Below are positions 24,210 to 31,742 of a stretch of DNA of 31,742 bases, piece after piece. A program made the position numbers and the translations under genes. The stretch is from CANHCC01 sp040381555. GTDB lineage: Bacteria; Bacteroidota; Bacteroidia; J057; RFSG01. The DNA is taken from NCBI GenBank assembly GCA_040381555.1, contig JBEIHC010000020.1, positions 1 through 31,742 of the forward strand, in the 5' to 3' direction. Positions within the stretch are counted from its first letter, which is position 1, and every line of letters starts with the position of its first letter. The notes under the pieces were generated by a model that searched no databases, was not told where the DNA came from, and worked only from the letters and a program-made list of their open reading frames with translations.

Positions 24210-24626
24210 ATGGGAAAAATTACGCTGACTATTTTGAAGCCGGATGCCGTCGCCAATGGCCACACAGGAAAAATTATTGATCACATCATACAAGCTGGAT
24301 TTAAAGTTCGGGCGATGAAGTTGATGCAATTGGATGAAAAGATTGCCGGGAACTTCTATGGAATCCATCGGGAAAGACCTTTTTTTAAGGATTTAGTTTC
24401 TTTTATGATCAGCGGACCAGTAGTGCCAATGATTTTGGAAAAAGACAATGCAGTGGCTGATTTCAGAGAAATTATCGGTGCTACCGATCCTACCAAAGCG
24501 GCTCCAGGAACCATCCGAAATCTGTACGCCAAATCTATTGACGCGAATGCAGTTCATGGATCCGATTCAGATGAAAATGCCTGGAGAGAAGCCCGTTTCT
24601 TCTTCTCTGAGCTGGAAGAAATTTAA
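24210..24626 (+). CDS. ndk: Nucleoside diphosphate kinase
   Basis: 138 residues, the usual length for Ndk. It transfers the terminal phosphate from ATP to other nucleoside diphosphates through a phosphohistidine, here H116 in NAVHGSDSDENA. KPDAVANG (10-17), GIHRERPFF and GATDPTKAAPGTIR also match. The start is ATG at 24210 (MGKITLTILKPD). The same frame is open upstream to 24105, but the extra 35 codons span the promoter box and are not coding. Cytoplasmic. Divergent from the nrnA-like gene and followed by a terminator-like hairpin. Confidence 0.96.
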   Translation: MGKITLTILKPDAVANGHTGKIIDHIIQAGFKVRAMKLMQLDEKIAGNFYGIHRERPFFKDLVSFMISGPVVPMILEKDNAVADFREIIGATDPTKAAPGTIRNLYAKSIDANAVHGSDSDENAWREARFFFSELEEI

Positions 24627-24650
24627 CAAAATTTATCAATCACATTCTTC

Positions 24651-24676
24651 AAATGCCTCCTTAACAGGGGGCATTT
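24651..24676 (+). terminator. Terminator-like hairpin after ndk
   Basis: AAATGCCTCC / GGGGGCATTT, a 10-bp stem with one T-G wobble and a 6-base loop, 24 bases after the ndk stop. The following T run is weak. It may also serve purL, which converges from the right. Confidence 0.55.
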
Positions 24677-24772
24677 GCATTTTATATCAATCCAGTAAAC
24701 AGCTTTCGTACTTGTGTTTCCTAAGGATTTTCTGGAAACCTAACTATTATTGGAATTCTGATCCGATTTCTT

Positions 24773-27007
24773 TCAAGATTGAGATAAAATTTCTTCTAAT
24801 CGATTAGCCCAAATCTTTTTCCAATGGTGAATATCTTCCCATTTTTCTTCAGAAATCTCAATAGAATCTTTTGATACACTGCCCAGTTTTAAAATCTCCA
24901 AACCAGATTCTGCAGCCAAATTGATCAACTTTTGTTCTTGATCAGGAGCCAGACTCACGACTACCCTTCCGGCTCCTTCACCAAACCAAAATGCATCAGG
25001 ACGAATTCCGGCCTTTGCCTCCACTTTGAATCCTAAGCTCTTGGGAAATGCGGATTCTAACAGGGCAAAAAGCAATCCACCATCTGAAACATCATGGGCA
25101 GAATGAATCCGTTTTTCTTGAATTAATTCTAAGATTAAGCTTTGTAATTTCAGCTCATTATCCCAATCAAACCAAGGAGCAGGGCTCATTTTCACCTGAT
25201 GGTAGGAATAAAGATATTCAGAACAGGCAAAATCTTCGACACAGGAACCCAAAAGCCAGATAGAATCACCTGAATGCTGAAAGGCTAGGGTCATAGCCTG
25301 CTGATCGGCCTGTTCAACAATTCCGACCATCCCAATAGTTGGGGTTGGAAAAACCGGGCCATCTGGCGATTGGTTATAAAAGCTGACATTTCCGCCTGTA
25401 ACAGGAGTAGAAAGTTTTTCGCAAGCTTCTTTCATTCCTAGAATTGCCTCTTTAAATTGCCAATAAACCTGGGGCTGGTAAGGGTTTCCAAAATTCAAAC
25501 AATTGGTTACTCCCAATGGAATCCCTCCTGAACAAACGATATTACGAGCAGCTTCCGCCACAGCCATTGCACAACCCTGTCGGGGATTTGAGCGAATATA
25601 TCTTGAGTTGCAATCCGTTGTGGCAGCGATGGCTTTATTGGTGCCATGTAGGTGCATCAAAGCAGCATCGGAAGGGGAGTTGGAACTCATATTGGCCGTA
25701 CCCACCATACTATCATATTGTTCAGCTACCCATGACTTTGAAATAAGATTCGGGTTAAGAATCAAATTCTCCAGAATGCTGCGCATAGTTACTGGCACAG
25801 GAATGCTATCAGGATTCCATTGCGCCAATTCTTTAAAATAATCAGGCTCTTCCCAGTTTCTCTCATAAACGGGTGCTCCTCCCCCTAAAACTAAAGACTC
25901 TGCGGGTATTTCGGCGACTTTCTCCCCACTCATAAAATAGCGCAAAACACCCGTATCTGTCACGATACCAATTTCAGCACAGCGAAGTCCCCATTTTTCG
26001 AAGATTGCCAAAATTTCTTCCTTTCGATCGGCATGTGCGACTACCAGCATTCTCTCTTGTGACTCAGAAAGCAACAATTCGAAAGCCTGCATACCAGCCT
26101 CACGAGCCGGTACTTTATCGAGAAACACATCCATGCCCGTGCCAGATTTTGCAGACATCTCGGAAGTTGAGCAGGTAATTCCTGCTGCGCCCATATCCTG
26201 AATTCCGGCAACCGCTCCTGATGCTATGGCTTCGAGAGTGGCTTCGAGCAGTAATTTTTCGGTGAATGGATCTCCCACCTGAACGGAAGGAAGCTTTTCT
26301 TCACTGGAATCAGATATATCTTCTGAGGCAAAAGTAGCTCCGTGTATTCCATCCTTTCCAGTTGCAGAGCCAACGATAAACACCGGGTTTCCGGGACCTG
26401 AAGCAGCAGCTGAAGCTGTTTGCCCATGTTTTACTATACCAACCGACATGGCATTAACCAAAGGATTGGTTTGGTAACAAGGGTCAAAAAACAACTCGCC
26501 TCCTACAGTAGGAACTCCAAAAGCATTCCCATAATGAGAAATTCCGGCTACTACTCCTTTCAATAATCTCTTGGTTTTGGGGTGAGACAAATCTCCAAAT
26601 CTCAAGGAATTCAAGGTAGCAATGGGTCGAGCTCCCATGGTAAAAATATCTCGATGTATTCCTCCTACGCCTGTTGCCGCACCTTGATAAGGCTCAATTG
26701 CGGACGGATGGTTATGGGATTCAATTTTAAAACAAACAGCCAATCCATCGCCAATATCCATTAAACCTGCATTTTCTTCACCAGCGGCTGCCATTACTCT
26801 TGATCCGGTTTTCGGAAGTTTTTTAAGCCAAAGAATGGAATTCTTATAAGAACAATGCTCACTCCACATGACGGAGTACATACTCAACTCTGTGAAGTTG
26901 GGATTTCGCCCCAGTACGGACTTGATTTTTTCCAGTTCCTCAGGCAAAATACCCAGTTTAGAGGCTACTTCCTGATTCACCTCAGGCAAGGTTGGATGAG
27001 TTGTCAT
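24773..27007 (-). CDS. purL: Phosphoribosylformylglycinamidine synthase subunit PurL
   Basis: 744 residues, the small PurL type that needs PurS and PurQ partners. It makes FGAM from FGAR, ATP and ammonia in step four of purine synthesis. Diagnostic segments are SEHCSYKNS, KIESHNHPSAIEPYQGAATGVGGI, VGGELFFDP, QDMGAAGITCSTSEMSAKSG, DCNSRYIRSNPRQGC, SVGIVKHG and HDVSDGGLLFALLES. Two repeated ATP-grasp-like halves, each with an AIRS domain, are visible from the length and repeated motifs. Cytoplasmic. Neither purS nor purQ is adjacent. It follows a secreted unknown protein by 17 bases, so the two may share a transcript. Confidence 0.96.
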   Translation of the reverse strand: MTTHPTLPEVNQEVASKLGILPEELEKIKSVLGRNPNFTELSMYSVMWSEHCSYKNSILWLKKLPKTGSRVMAAAGEENAGLMDIGDGLAVCFKIESHNHPSAIEPYQGAATGVGGIHRDIFTMGARPIATLNSLRFGDLSHPKTKRLLKGVVAGISHYGNAFGVPTVGGELFFDPCYQTNPLVNAMSVGIVKHGQTASAAASGPGNPVFIVGSATGKDGIHGATFASEDISDSSEEKLPSVQVGDPFTEKLLLEATLEAIASGAVAGIQDMGAAGITCSTSEMSAKSGTGMDVFLDKVPAREAGMQAFELLLSESQERMLVVAHADRKEEILAIFEKWGLRCAEIGIVTDTGVLRYFMSGEKVAEIPAESLVLGGGAPVYERNWEEPDYFKELAQWNPDSIPVPVTMRSILENLILNPNLISKSWVAEQYDSMVGTANMSSNSPSDAALMHLHGTNKAIAATTDCNSRYIRSNPRQGCAMAVAEAARNIVCSGGIPLGVTNCLNFGNPYQPQVYWQFKEAILGMKEACEKLSTPVTGGNVSFYNQSPDGPVFPTPTIGMVGIVEQADQQAMTLAFQHSGDSIWLLGSCVEDFACSEYLYSYHQVKMSPAPWFDWDNELKLQSLILELIQEKRIHSAHDVSDGGLLFALLESAFPKSLGFKVEAKAGIRPDAFWFGEGAGRVVVSLAPDQEQKLINLAAESGLEILKLGSVSKDSIEISEEKWEDIHHWKKIWANRLEEILSQS

Positions 27008-27024
27008 AATTAAACTAATAGTTA

Positions 27025-27549
27025 TTACTCAATGGCGTCCGGATTTTCTTCTTCAAATTGCTTTTGGACGGCAAGGGAAACGACACGAACTTCAATTAAA
27101 TCTCCTACTAAGTCCTCCTCATAACTTAGGAATGAATCCTGAGATTTCCAGAAATAGATAGGTCGGTACGAATCCGGTTTGTTCGCTTCACCCAAATTAG
27201 CAACTAATAAATCTAAAAAGCCTTTATTAAAATCGGTATAATCCATCCGCACAATAATGCTATGGATTTGGTTCTTATAGGCTATGTATCGAACCTTGCG
27301 AAATCGGTAGTTTTGGTACTTTTGATTTTCTTCTTGGCTCTTCCATTCCTGAAAATACTTGGCGTGTTTCCCGACAAACAAACTTCGAAAAATCGAATCA
27401 GGCGGATCCCCTAGGCGAGTCGTTAAGAAAAATGGCTTTATCGAGTTTGACTGCCCACTTAGGGAAAGAAAACTCGAGTAAGAAAAGAACAATAGAAGAT
27501 AAATTCCGGAAATTCGGATTACCCATTGCTGATTCTGCCTAAGTTTCAT
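27025..27549 (-). CDS. Secreted protein of unknown function
   Basis: 174 residues. The N-terminal hydrophobic stretch (about 12-32, VIRISGIYLLLFFSYSSFLS) after a Gln/Arg/Asn-rich start looks like a signal peptide or membrane anchor. Cleavage could be near SLSGQ. The rest is mixed charged and aromatic, with RKVRYIAYKNQIHSIIVRMDY suggesting beta strands, and an acidic C-terminus (EEENPDAIE). I do not recognise the family. It lies 17 bases upstream of purL in the same direction, which probably reflects shared transcription more than a purine role. A near-consensus box TTATTTTG (27554-27561, minus strand) sits just before its ATG. Confidence 0.7.
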   Translation of the reverse strand: MKLRQNQQWVIRISGIYLLLFFSYSSFLSLSGQSNSIKPFFLTTRLGDPPDSIFRSLFVGKHAKYFQEWKSQEENQKYQNYRFRKVRYIAYKNQIHSIIVRMDYTDFNKGFLDLLVANLGEANKPDSYRPIYFWKSQDSFLSYEEDLVGDLIEVRVVSLAVQKQFEEENPDAIE

Positions 27550-27604
27550 AATGCAAAATAACGAAATCCAAGGAAGGTTATTCCGAGTAAGCCTTAAAAA
27601 AGGC

Positions 27605-27612
27605 TAATTTTG
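27605..27612 (+). promoter_or_regulatory. Bacteroidota -7 box TAATTTTG, epimerase promoter
   Basis: Exact TAnnTTTG match, 39 bases before the epimerase ATG at 27652. Its final TTG produces a false in-frame start at 27610. The implied leader is about 33 bases. Confidence 0.6.
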
Positions 27613-27651
27613 TCTGATTATTTTAATTCAATTCTAGCATTCATTCATTTC

Positions 27652-28578
27652 ATGAAGATTTTGGTTACCGGAGGCGCCGGGTTTATAGGATCGCAAGTGG
27701 CGGCTCAGTTTTTGGATGCAGGTCATACGGTTCACATAGTGGACAATATGGCGACGGGCAAATTTGAAAATTTACCAGATAAAGCAGTCTTTTATCAACT
27801 GGACATTTCAGAACCGGAGATTGTTACGCTGTTAGAAAAAGAAAAATATGAGGTTATTTGCCACCATGCAGCACAGATAGATGTCCGTAAATCTGTATCA
27901 GATCCTTTATTTGACGCTAGGATAAATATTCTGGGCAGCTTGAACCTCATAGAAAACGGCCTTCGTAATGGTTTGAAGAAAATTATTTTTGCCTCTAGTG
28001 GCGGTACTGTTTATGGGGAACAAGTACAATTCCCTGCATCAGAAAATCATTCCCTGATGCCCATCTCACCCTATGGAATTACGAAATTATCATTTGAGCA
28101 CTACCTGCATTATTACCAAGTATGTATGGGTTTAGAATATGTAGCCCTGCGATATGGCAATGTTTACGGTCCGAGACAAAATCCTCATGGAGAAGCCGGA
28201 GTAGTAGCAATATTCGCTCAAAAAATCCTCGCAGGAGAACAGCCACTGATTAATGGAAGTGGTGCACAAACCCGTGATTATGTATATGTTCAAGATGTTG
28301 TGGCAGCTAATTTGGCAGCTCTAACCTATAACAAGAGTGGTTCATTTAATGTAGGTACCGGAATTGAAACCAGTGTACTCGAAATTTTTGATGCAGTACG
28401 AGATGCTGCGGGCTCTGACAAACAAAGGCAATTTGCCCCCGCAAAAACCGGAGAACAATCCAGAAGTGTTCTGGACTATTCCTTAATCCAAAAAGAAATG
28501 GGTTGGCAACCCAAAACTGAGTTCAAATCAGGTATTGATAAAACTGTTAATTGGTTCAAAGAAAAATTACAGAAATAA
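27652..28578 (+). CDS. NAD-dependent nucleotide-sugar epimerase
   Basis: 308-residue extended short-chain dehydrogenase. The NAD-binding GGAGFIG motif is at 7-13, followed by the acidic HIVDNMATG that selects NAD. The catalytic triad is in SSGGTVYG (Ser/Thr) and Y141/K145 (SPYGITKLS). LRYGNVYGPRQ and RDYVYVQDV are typical of UDP-glucose 4-epimerase-like enzymes. Likely interconverts UDP-sugars for cell-surface glycans, though dehydratase activity on related sugars is possible. ATG at 27652 (MKILVTGG) is chosen because it puts the Rossmann motif at the usual position. The nearest downstream gene is a polysaccharide deacetylase, also envelope-related. A 15-bp inverted repeat follows this gene. 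Confidence 0.92.
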   Translation: MKILVTGGAGFIGSQVAAQFLDAGHTVHIVDNMATGKFENLPDKAVFYQLDISEPEIVTLLEKEKYEVICHHAAQIDVRKSVSDPLFDARINILGSLNLIENGLRNGLKKIIFASSGGTVYGEQVQFPASENHSLMPISPYGITKLSFEHYLHYYQVCMGLEYVALRYGNVYGPRQNPHGEAGVVAIFAQKILAGEQPLINGSGAQTRDYVYVQDVVAANLAALTYNKSGSFNVGTGIETSVLEIFDAVRDAAGSDKQRQFAPAKTGEQSRSVLDYSLIQKEMGWQPKTEFKSGIDKTVNWFKEKLQK

Positions 28579-28612
28579 GCTAGAATCATTTCTTTCAATA
28601 TTAATTACAACC

Positions 28613-28650
28613 ATTTAGAGAGTTTAGGCAATTGTCTAAACTCTCTAAAT
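28613..28650. terminator. Long inverted repeat after the epimerase gene
   Basis: Perfect 15-bp stem ATTTAGAGAGTTTAG / CTAAACTCTCTAAAT with an 8-base loop, 34 bases after the epimerase stop. Its length and position fit a terminator, but no T run follows on the plus strand, so a protein-binding site is an alternative. Confidence 0.6.
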
Positions 28651-28739
28651 TCATCCTAATTAATATCCGAAATGTATGCTCAAACAATCCATCCAAATCT
28701 GCTAAACTCTTGAGGAATTATTGAATAAATTATATTTAC

Positions 28740-29348
28740 ATGTATTACCTCAGGACACCCTCAATTATTTCAACTTTATTCCCATCCTACTTTAAATTAC
28801 CGGGAATAAAACACGGAATAAAATTGACTTTTGACGATGGTCCTGAATTGGGAGTAAGTGACACCATTTTATCTATATTAGATTCCCATAAAATCCAAGC
28901 TACTTTTTTTATGCTGGGAAATAAAGCGGAACAAAATCCTGGATTGGCAAAAGAAATCCTAGCTGCAGGACATCAAATTGGAAGTCACTCATATGAACAT
29001 CTCGATGCCTGGAAGATAAATCCCTCTAAATGGAACGAATCCGTGCAAAAAGGGCAGGATATTTTAGAAGATATTCTCCAATTAAAAATTTTATATTTCC
29101 GACCTCCCTATGGACATTTCATACCTGGGATAAATAAACCACCCATTGAATCTCAAATGATCTTATGGAATTTAATGCCGGGAGATTTTGATTCACGGAT
29201 AAATTTGGAAGACTTCATAAACAGAACTTTAATTCATACAGAAAACAATGACATTGTGGTTTTGCATGACAATTTAAAGGCAGCACCTTTATTATTGCCT
29301 GCGTTGCCCAGACTACTCACAAACTGGAAAGAAAAAAAACTTCTATAA
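28740..29348 (+). CDS. Polysaccharide deacetylase (NodB domain)
   Basis: 202 residues covering a NodB-type carbohydrate esterase 4 domain. Motif 1 is TFDDGP with D32 and D33. Motif 2 has metal-binding H83 and H87 in SHSYEHLD. Motif 3 is RPPYGHF. The final VVLHDN supplies the catalytic histidine. It removes N-acetyl groups from chitin, peptidoglycan or a surface polysaccharide. There is no signal peptide, so it is either cytoplasmic or exported by another route. Upstream, TATATTTA lies close to the ATG with a TTG 18 bases before it, a weak promoter candidate. It is probably co-transcribed with the WYL regulator that starts 27 bases downstream. Confidence 0.9.
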   Translation: MYYLRTPSIISTLFPSYFKLPGIKHGIKLTFDDGPELGVSDTILSILDSHKIQATFFMLGNKAEQNPGLAKEILAAGHQIGSHSYEHLDAWKINPSKWNESVQKGQDILEDILQLKILYFRPPYGHFIPGINKPPIESQMILWNLMPGDFDSRINLEDFINRTLIHTENNDIVVLHDNLKAAPLLLPALPRLLTNWKEKKLL

Positions 29349-29375
29349 AAAAACGAATTAATTAGAATTATAAAC

Positions 29376-30296
29376 ATGGGAGCCCGACAAACAAAAAGAC
29401 ATTTAGAAATACCAGAATTAATTCAAAAAAATCCAGGGATTACTTTGGAGGAATTATTGGAAAAACTTCAGGATATTGGCTTTAAACTATCTAAACGAAC
29501 ATTAGAAAGGGATCTTGAATGGTTCAGAAACAATTATGAGGTAACAATCGAATTCAACCGACTAAACAAAGGATATTTCCTAAAAGAGGATGAGAGCAAA
29601 GACATGAAGGCTTTTCAAAGAATGCGGGAATATGCGAATCAGACAGAATTATTTAGGATTGTTCAGGATAAAGAATTTAAAGAGTTGATTGAATTTGAAA
29701 AAGCCTTAGAAGGCCCGGATTCACAAACCTTTGCACAAATTGCACTGGCAATTCGAGATCAAAAGCTTATTGAAATAGAATATAAACGGTACGGGTATTC
29801 TGAATCTAAAACGCATGTGGTACAACCCAGAATGCTCAAAGAATATATACATAGATGGTATGTAATTACCTCACATCCGGACAGAAAAGACACTCTGGTA
29901 TTTTCGTTAGATAAAAACAGATTGCTTTCGCTCCAAGTTTTGTCTGAATCTTTCAAACCAGTAGAAAAATTAGCCACAATTCGAAAGCGCTTTGAAAATA
30001 TTATTGGCATATCTGTTTACGAAGATTATTCTGCTGAACTTATTGTGATTGCAGTACCCCACGAACAAGCAGGCTATATCGAATCGCAACCCTGGCATAT
30101 TTCTCAGGAATTAATAAGAGAATCGGAAACAGAAAAATACTTCTCCTTTTGGTTAAGTTGGAATATAGAACTGGAAAAGAAAATTTTAAATTTTATTCCC
30201 TATATTCGAGTAGTTGAGCCAAAATATTTGGAGGAACGAATCATTGAATTATTAGAAAAAAATTTAGCTCTGTATAAACCTACTAATGGCCGATAA
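29376..30296 (+). CDS. WYL-domain transcriptional regulator
   Basis: 306 residues. An N-terminal winged helix-turn-helix (about 1-70, with ITLEELLEKLQDIGFKLSKR and TLERDLEWF) is followed by a WYL domain (about 125-205). The WYL segment reads IEIEYKRYGYSESKTH and HRWYVITSHPDRKD, and the C-terminal WCX-like extension ends near 300. Such proteins bind DNA, and the WYL domain senses nucleotides or other ligands. Some are linked to phage-defence islands or DNA repair. There are no such neighbours here, only a deacetylase before it and tatD after it, so this copy may regulate local genes. Its last 11 bases overlap tatD in a different frame. Confidence 0.88.
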   Translation: MGARQTKRHLEIPELIQKNPGITLEELLEKLQDIGFKLSKRTLERDLEWFRNNYEVTIEFNRLNKGYFLKEDESKDMKAFQRMREYANQTELFRIVQDKEFKELIEFEKALEGPDSQTFAQIALAIRDQKLIEIEYKRYGYSESKTHVVQPRMLKEYIHRWYVITSHPDRKDTLVFSLDKNRLLSLQVLSESFKPVEKLATIRKRFENIIGISVYEDYSAELIVIAVPHEQAGYIESQPWHISQELIRESETEKYFSFWLSWNIELEKKILNFIPYIRVVEPKYLEERIIELLEKNLALYKPTNGR

Positions 30297-31071
30297 AAAA
30301 TTTATTGATACGCATACTCATCTATTTGTTTCGGAATTTGATTCTGATAGAAATTCAGTATTAAATCGGGCCCAGGAAGTATGTTCAGCCTTAATACTGC
30401 CCAACATAGACTGGGAGAGTATTGAAAAAATGACTCAGCTATGCGATACTTGGAGAGATCTTTGTTTTCCCGCGATAGGGCTTCATCCTTCCTCTGTGCC
30501 TAAGGATCTAGATTTAATTTTAACTCAATTTGAAATACTTTTACCTACTCGTAAATGGATTGGAATTGGGGAAACTGGATTAGATTTATATTGGGACAAG
30601 ACCAATTTATCCCAACAAAAAGAATCGTTACAACGGCATTGTTCCTGGGCAAAAGAATTAAACATTCCATTAATACTTCATACCCGGGAAGCTATGCAAG
30701 AAACAATTGAATTAATCCGAACCAATCAAAATGGAACCCTTACCGGAGTATTCCACTGTTTTACTGGAACCCTTGAGGAGGCTAAAGAAATTATAGATTT
30801 AGGGTTTTATATCGGGATTGGCGGAGTACTTACCTATCCTAAATCCAATTTACGGGAAGTAATTCAAACATTAGATCGATCAAGAATAGTATTAGAAACT
30901 GACAGTCCTTGGTTACCACCTGTACCTCATAGGGGGAAACGCAATGAATCGAGTATGATTCGCCACACTGCAGAAGCATTAGCCCAGGCTTGGTATATTT
31001 CTATTTCGGAAGTGGCTGAAATTACAAGTCAGAACGCAAGGCGATTATTTTTCAAGGAAGAAACTAAATAA
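30286..31071 (+). CDS. tatD: TatD family metal-dependent hydrolase
   Basis: 261-residue TIM-barrel hydrolase. The metal ligands of the family are visible: DTHTHLF near the start (H10 and H12), GIGETGLDLYW (Glu), LILHTREA, VFHCFTGT and the final ETDSPWLPP. Homologs are 3'-5' DNA exonucleases or D-aminoacyl-tRNA deacylase-like enzymes. The closest E. coli relatives are TatD, YcfH and YjjV, and sequence alone does not separate them. Cytoplasmic. ATG at 30286 lies inside the WYL gene (11-base overlap), so translation is coupled. The stop is 9 bases before the array at 31081. Confidence 0.92.
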   Translation: MADKKFIDTHTHLFVSEFDSDRNSVLNRAQEVCSALILPNIDWESIEKMTQLCDTWRDLCFPAIGLHPSSVPKDLDLILTQFEILLPTRKWIGIGETGLDLYWDKTNLSQQKESLQRHCSWAKELNIPLILHTREAMQETIELIRTNQNGTLTGVFHCFTGTLEEAKEIIDLGFYIGIGGVLTYPKSNLREVIQTLDRSRIVLETDSPWLPPVPHRGKRNESSMIRHTAEALAQAWYISISEVAEITSQNARRLFFKEETK

Positions 31072-31080
31072 CTCAATTTC

Positions 31081-31254
31081 GCTTGGTGCAAGCTGGGCTT
31101 AGGGTAAGCCTCGCTTGGTGCAAGCTGGGTTTGGTGTAAGCTGGGCTTAGTGTAAGTTTCGCTTGGTGCAAGCTGAGCTTGGTGTAAGCTGGGCTTGGTG
31201 TAAGTTTCGCTTGGTGCAAGCTGAGCTTAGGGTAAGCCTCGCTTGGTGCAAGCT
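31081..31254. repeat. 16-bp tandem mini-hairpin array, eleven copies (array C)
   Basis: Eleven units at 16-base intervals, the last one truncated to 14 bases. Each core is 13 bases: a 5-bp stem, a 3-base loop (GTG or GGG) and the matching arm. The parent forms are GCTTGGTGCAAGC and GCTTAGGGTAAGC, and 3-base joints are TGG, TGA, CTC or TTC. Variant units at 31129, 31145, 31177 and 31193 keep all five pairs on the plus strand by G-U wobbles. The triad order GTG, GGG, GTG occurs at both ends and also forms array B at 7131. It sits between the converging tatD and nuoD genes. No T-tract is present. Confidence 0.93.
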
Positions 31255-31263
31255 AAAATACCT

Positions 31264-31742
31264 TTATCGGTCTACCTCTCCTAATACAATATCCACAGAT
31301 CCTGCAATAGCAATTAAATCTGCCAATAATGCGCCTCTGCTTATTTCGGGTAATATGCTAAGATTACAGAAACTTGGACCCCGGGCTTTCAGCCTAAGTG
31401 GAATATCCGTTTTACCATCTGTCACAAAATAATACCCTAACTCTCCTCGGGGATTTTCAGCACGCACATAATAATCCATTTGTTTTGGCCTAGATTTTTT
31501 AGGACAAAAACCACGCGGGTCAAATTCTGGGGTTCTTTTATACTCAGTTGTTAATTGAATTAAACACTGCCGAATAATCTTTAAAGATTCCGCTATTTCC
31601 TGAGCTCTAACAAAATGCCTATCCCAGCAATCACCTGTAGTACCCATTTTCCCAGTTCCAATGGGGATATCAAATTCCAATTCTGGATAAACGGAATATC
31701 CATCTACCCGCCTTAAATCCCAACGCAAACCAGACCCTCTCA
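31264..31742 (-). CDS. nuoD: NADH-quinone oxidoreductase subunit D, C-terminal part (partial)
   Basis: The last 159 codons of a gene entering from the right edge. It matches the 49-kDa subunit of complex I, which helps form the quinone site at the membrane face. Diagnostic segments are GSGLRWDLRRVDGY, GDCWDRHFVRAQE, RIIRQCL, YYVRAENPRGELGYYFVTDG, RARGPSFCNL-like RLKARGPSFCNL, and the family's C-terminal GSVDIVLGEVDR. The reading frame continues past the window edge, and the first codon inside it is not the start. Other nuo genes presumably lie further right. It converges on tatD, with array C between. Confidence 0.94.
   Translation of the reverse strand, partial: RGSGLRWDLRRVDGYSVYPELEFDIPIGTGKMGTTGDCWDRHFVRAQEIAESLKIIRQCLIQLTTEYKRTPEFDPRGFCPKKSRPKQMDYYVRAENPRGELGYYFVTDGKTDIPLRLKARGPSFCNLSILPEISRGALLADLIAIAGSVDIVLGEVDR

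Noticed and set aside
29376..30296. WYL protein as a marker of a defence island
   Set aside because: The surrounding genes are housekeeping and envelope genes; there is no nuclease-helicase set, toxin, reverse transcriptase or mobile element.
31163..31432. Plus-strand open frame starting inside array C
   Set aside because: Its first part is translated repeat and the rest is antisense to nuoD.

Overview
The window looks like a chromosomal piece of a Bacteroidota bacterium. Three things point there: a secreted protein ending in a type IX secretion (Por) C-terminal sorting domain, several exact copies of the Bacteroidota -7 promoter box TAnnTTTG just upstream of genes, and the gene types present. 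Base composition is AT-rich. I cannot name a genus. No rRNA, tRNA, insertion sequence, phage gene or CRISPR array was seen. Most genes are ordinary core or envelope genes in short, tightly overlapping operons.

Layout. 1-74: start of a secreted protein leaving the window on the minus strand. 295-3964 (+): aminopeptidase P, sugar nucleotidyltransferase, nitronate monooxygenase-like enzyme, DUF952 protein. 3984-4373: tandem mini-hairpins and a heptamer repeat. 4393-7102 (-): small unknown protein, OppC/DppC-type permease and SpoIIE-type phosphatase, joined by 4-base overlaps. 7131-7178: mini-hairpins. 7181-10673 (-): beta-CASP nuclease-like protein, flippase-like membrane protein and family 2 glycosyltransferase, again with 4-base overlaps. 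10724-11368 (+): ruvC, converging on a MacB/FtsX-type permease (-). 12873-16656 (+): gyrA and a TPR protein, then a strong terminator. 16865-17298: a strictly periodic hairpin array. 17372-20731 (-): SixA-like phosphatase and a large beta-propeller protein with a type IX sorting signal. 20931-24117 (-): NrnA-like DHH phosphoesterase, FKBP lipoprotein, putative outer-membrane protein and lipA. 24210-24626 (+): ndk. 24773-27549 (-): unknown secreted protein and purL. 27652-31071 (+): NAD-dependent epimerase, polysaccharide deacetylase, WYL regulator and TatD. 31081-31254: a third mini-hairpin array. 31264-31742 (-): 3' end of nuoD.

The feature most deserving attention is not a gene. Five intergenic spots carry very short hairpins, each with a 5-6 bp stem and a 3-base loop. 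Four are tandem arrays and one is a single copy. Three of the hairpin types share the kernel AGGGTA, and four of the five spots lie between converging genes. One array (31081-31254) keeps all 11 hairpins foldable through G-U wobbles, but only on the plus strand. Another (16865-17298) places ten hairpins at exactly alternating 41/54-base steps with a 190-base superperiod. I do not recognise this as a named repeat family.

Several reading frames open with TTG codons that are really part of the TAnnTTTG promoter box. The starts of pepP, lipA, the epimerase and the MacB-like permease were moved downstream for that reason.
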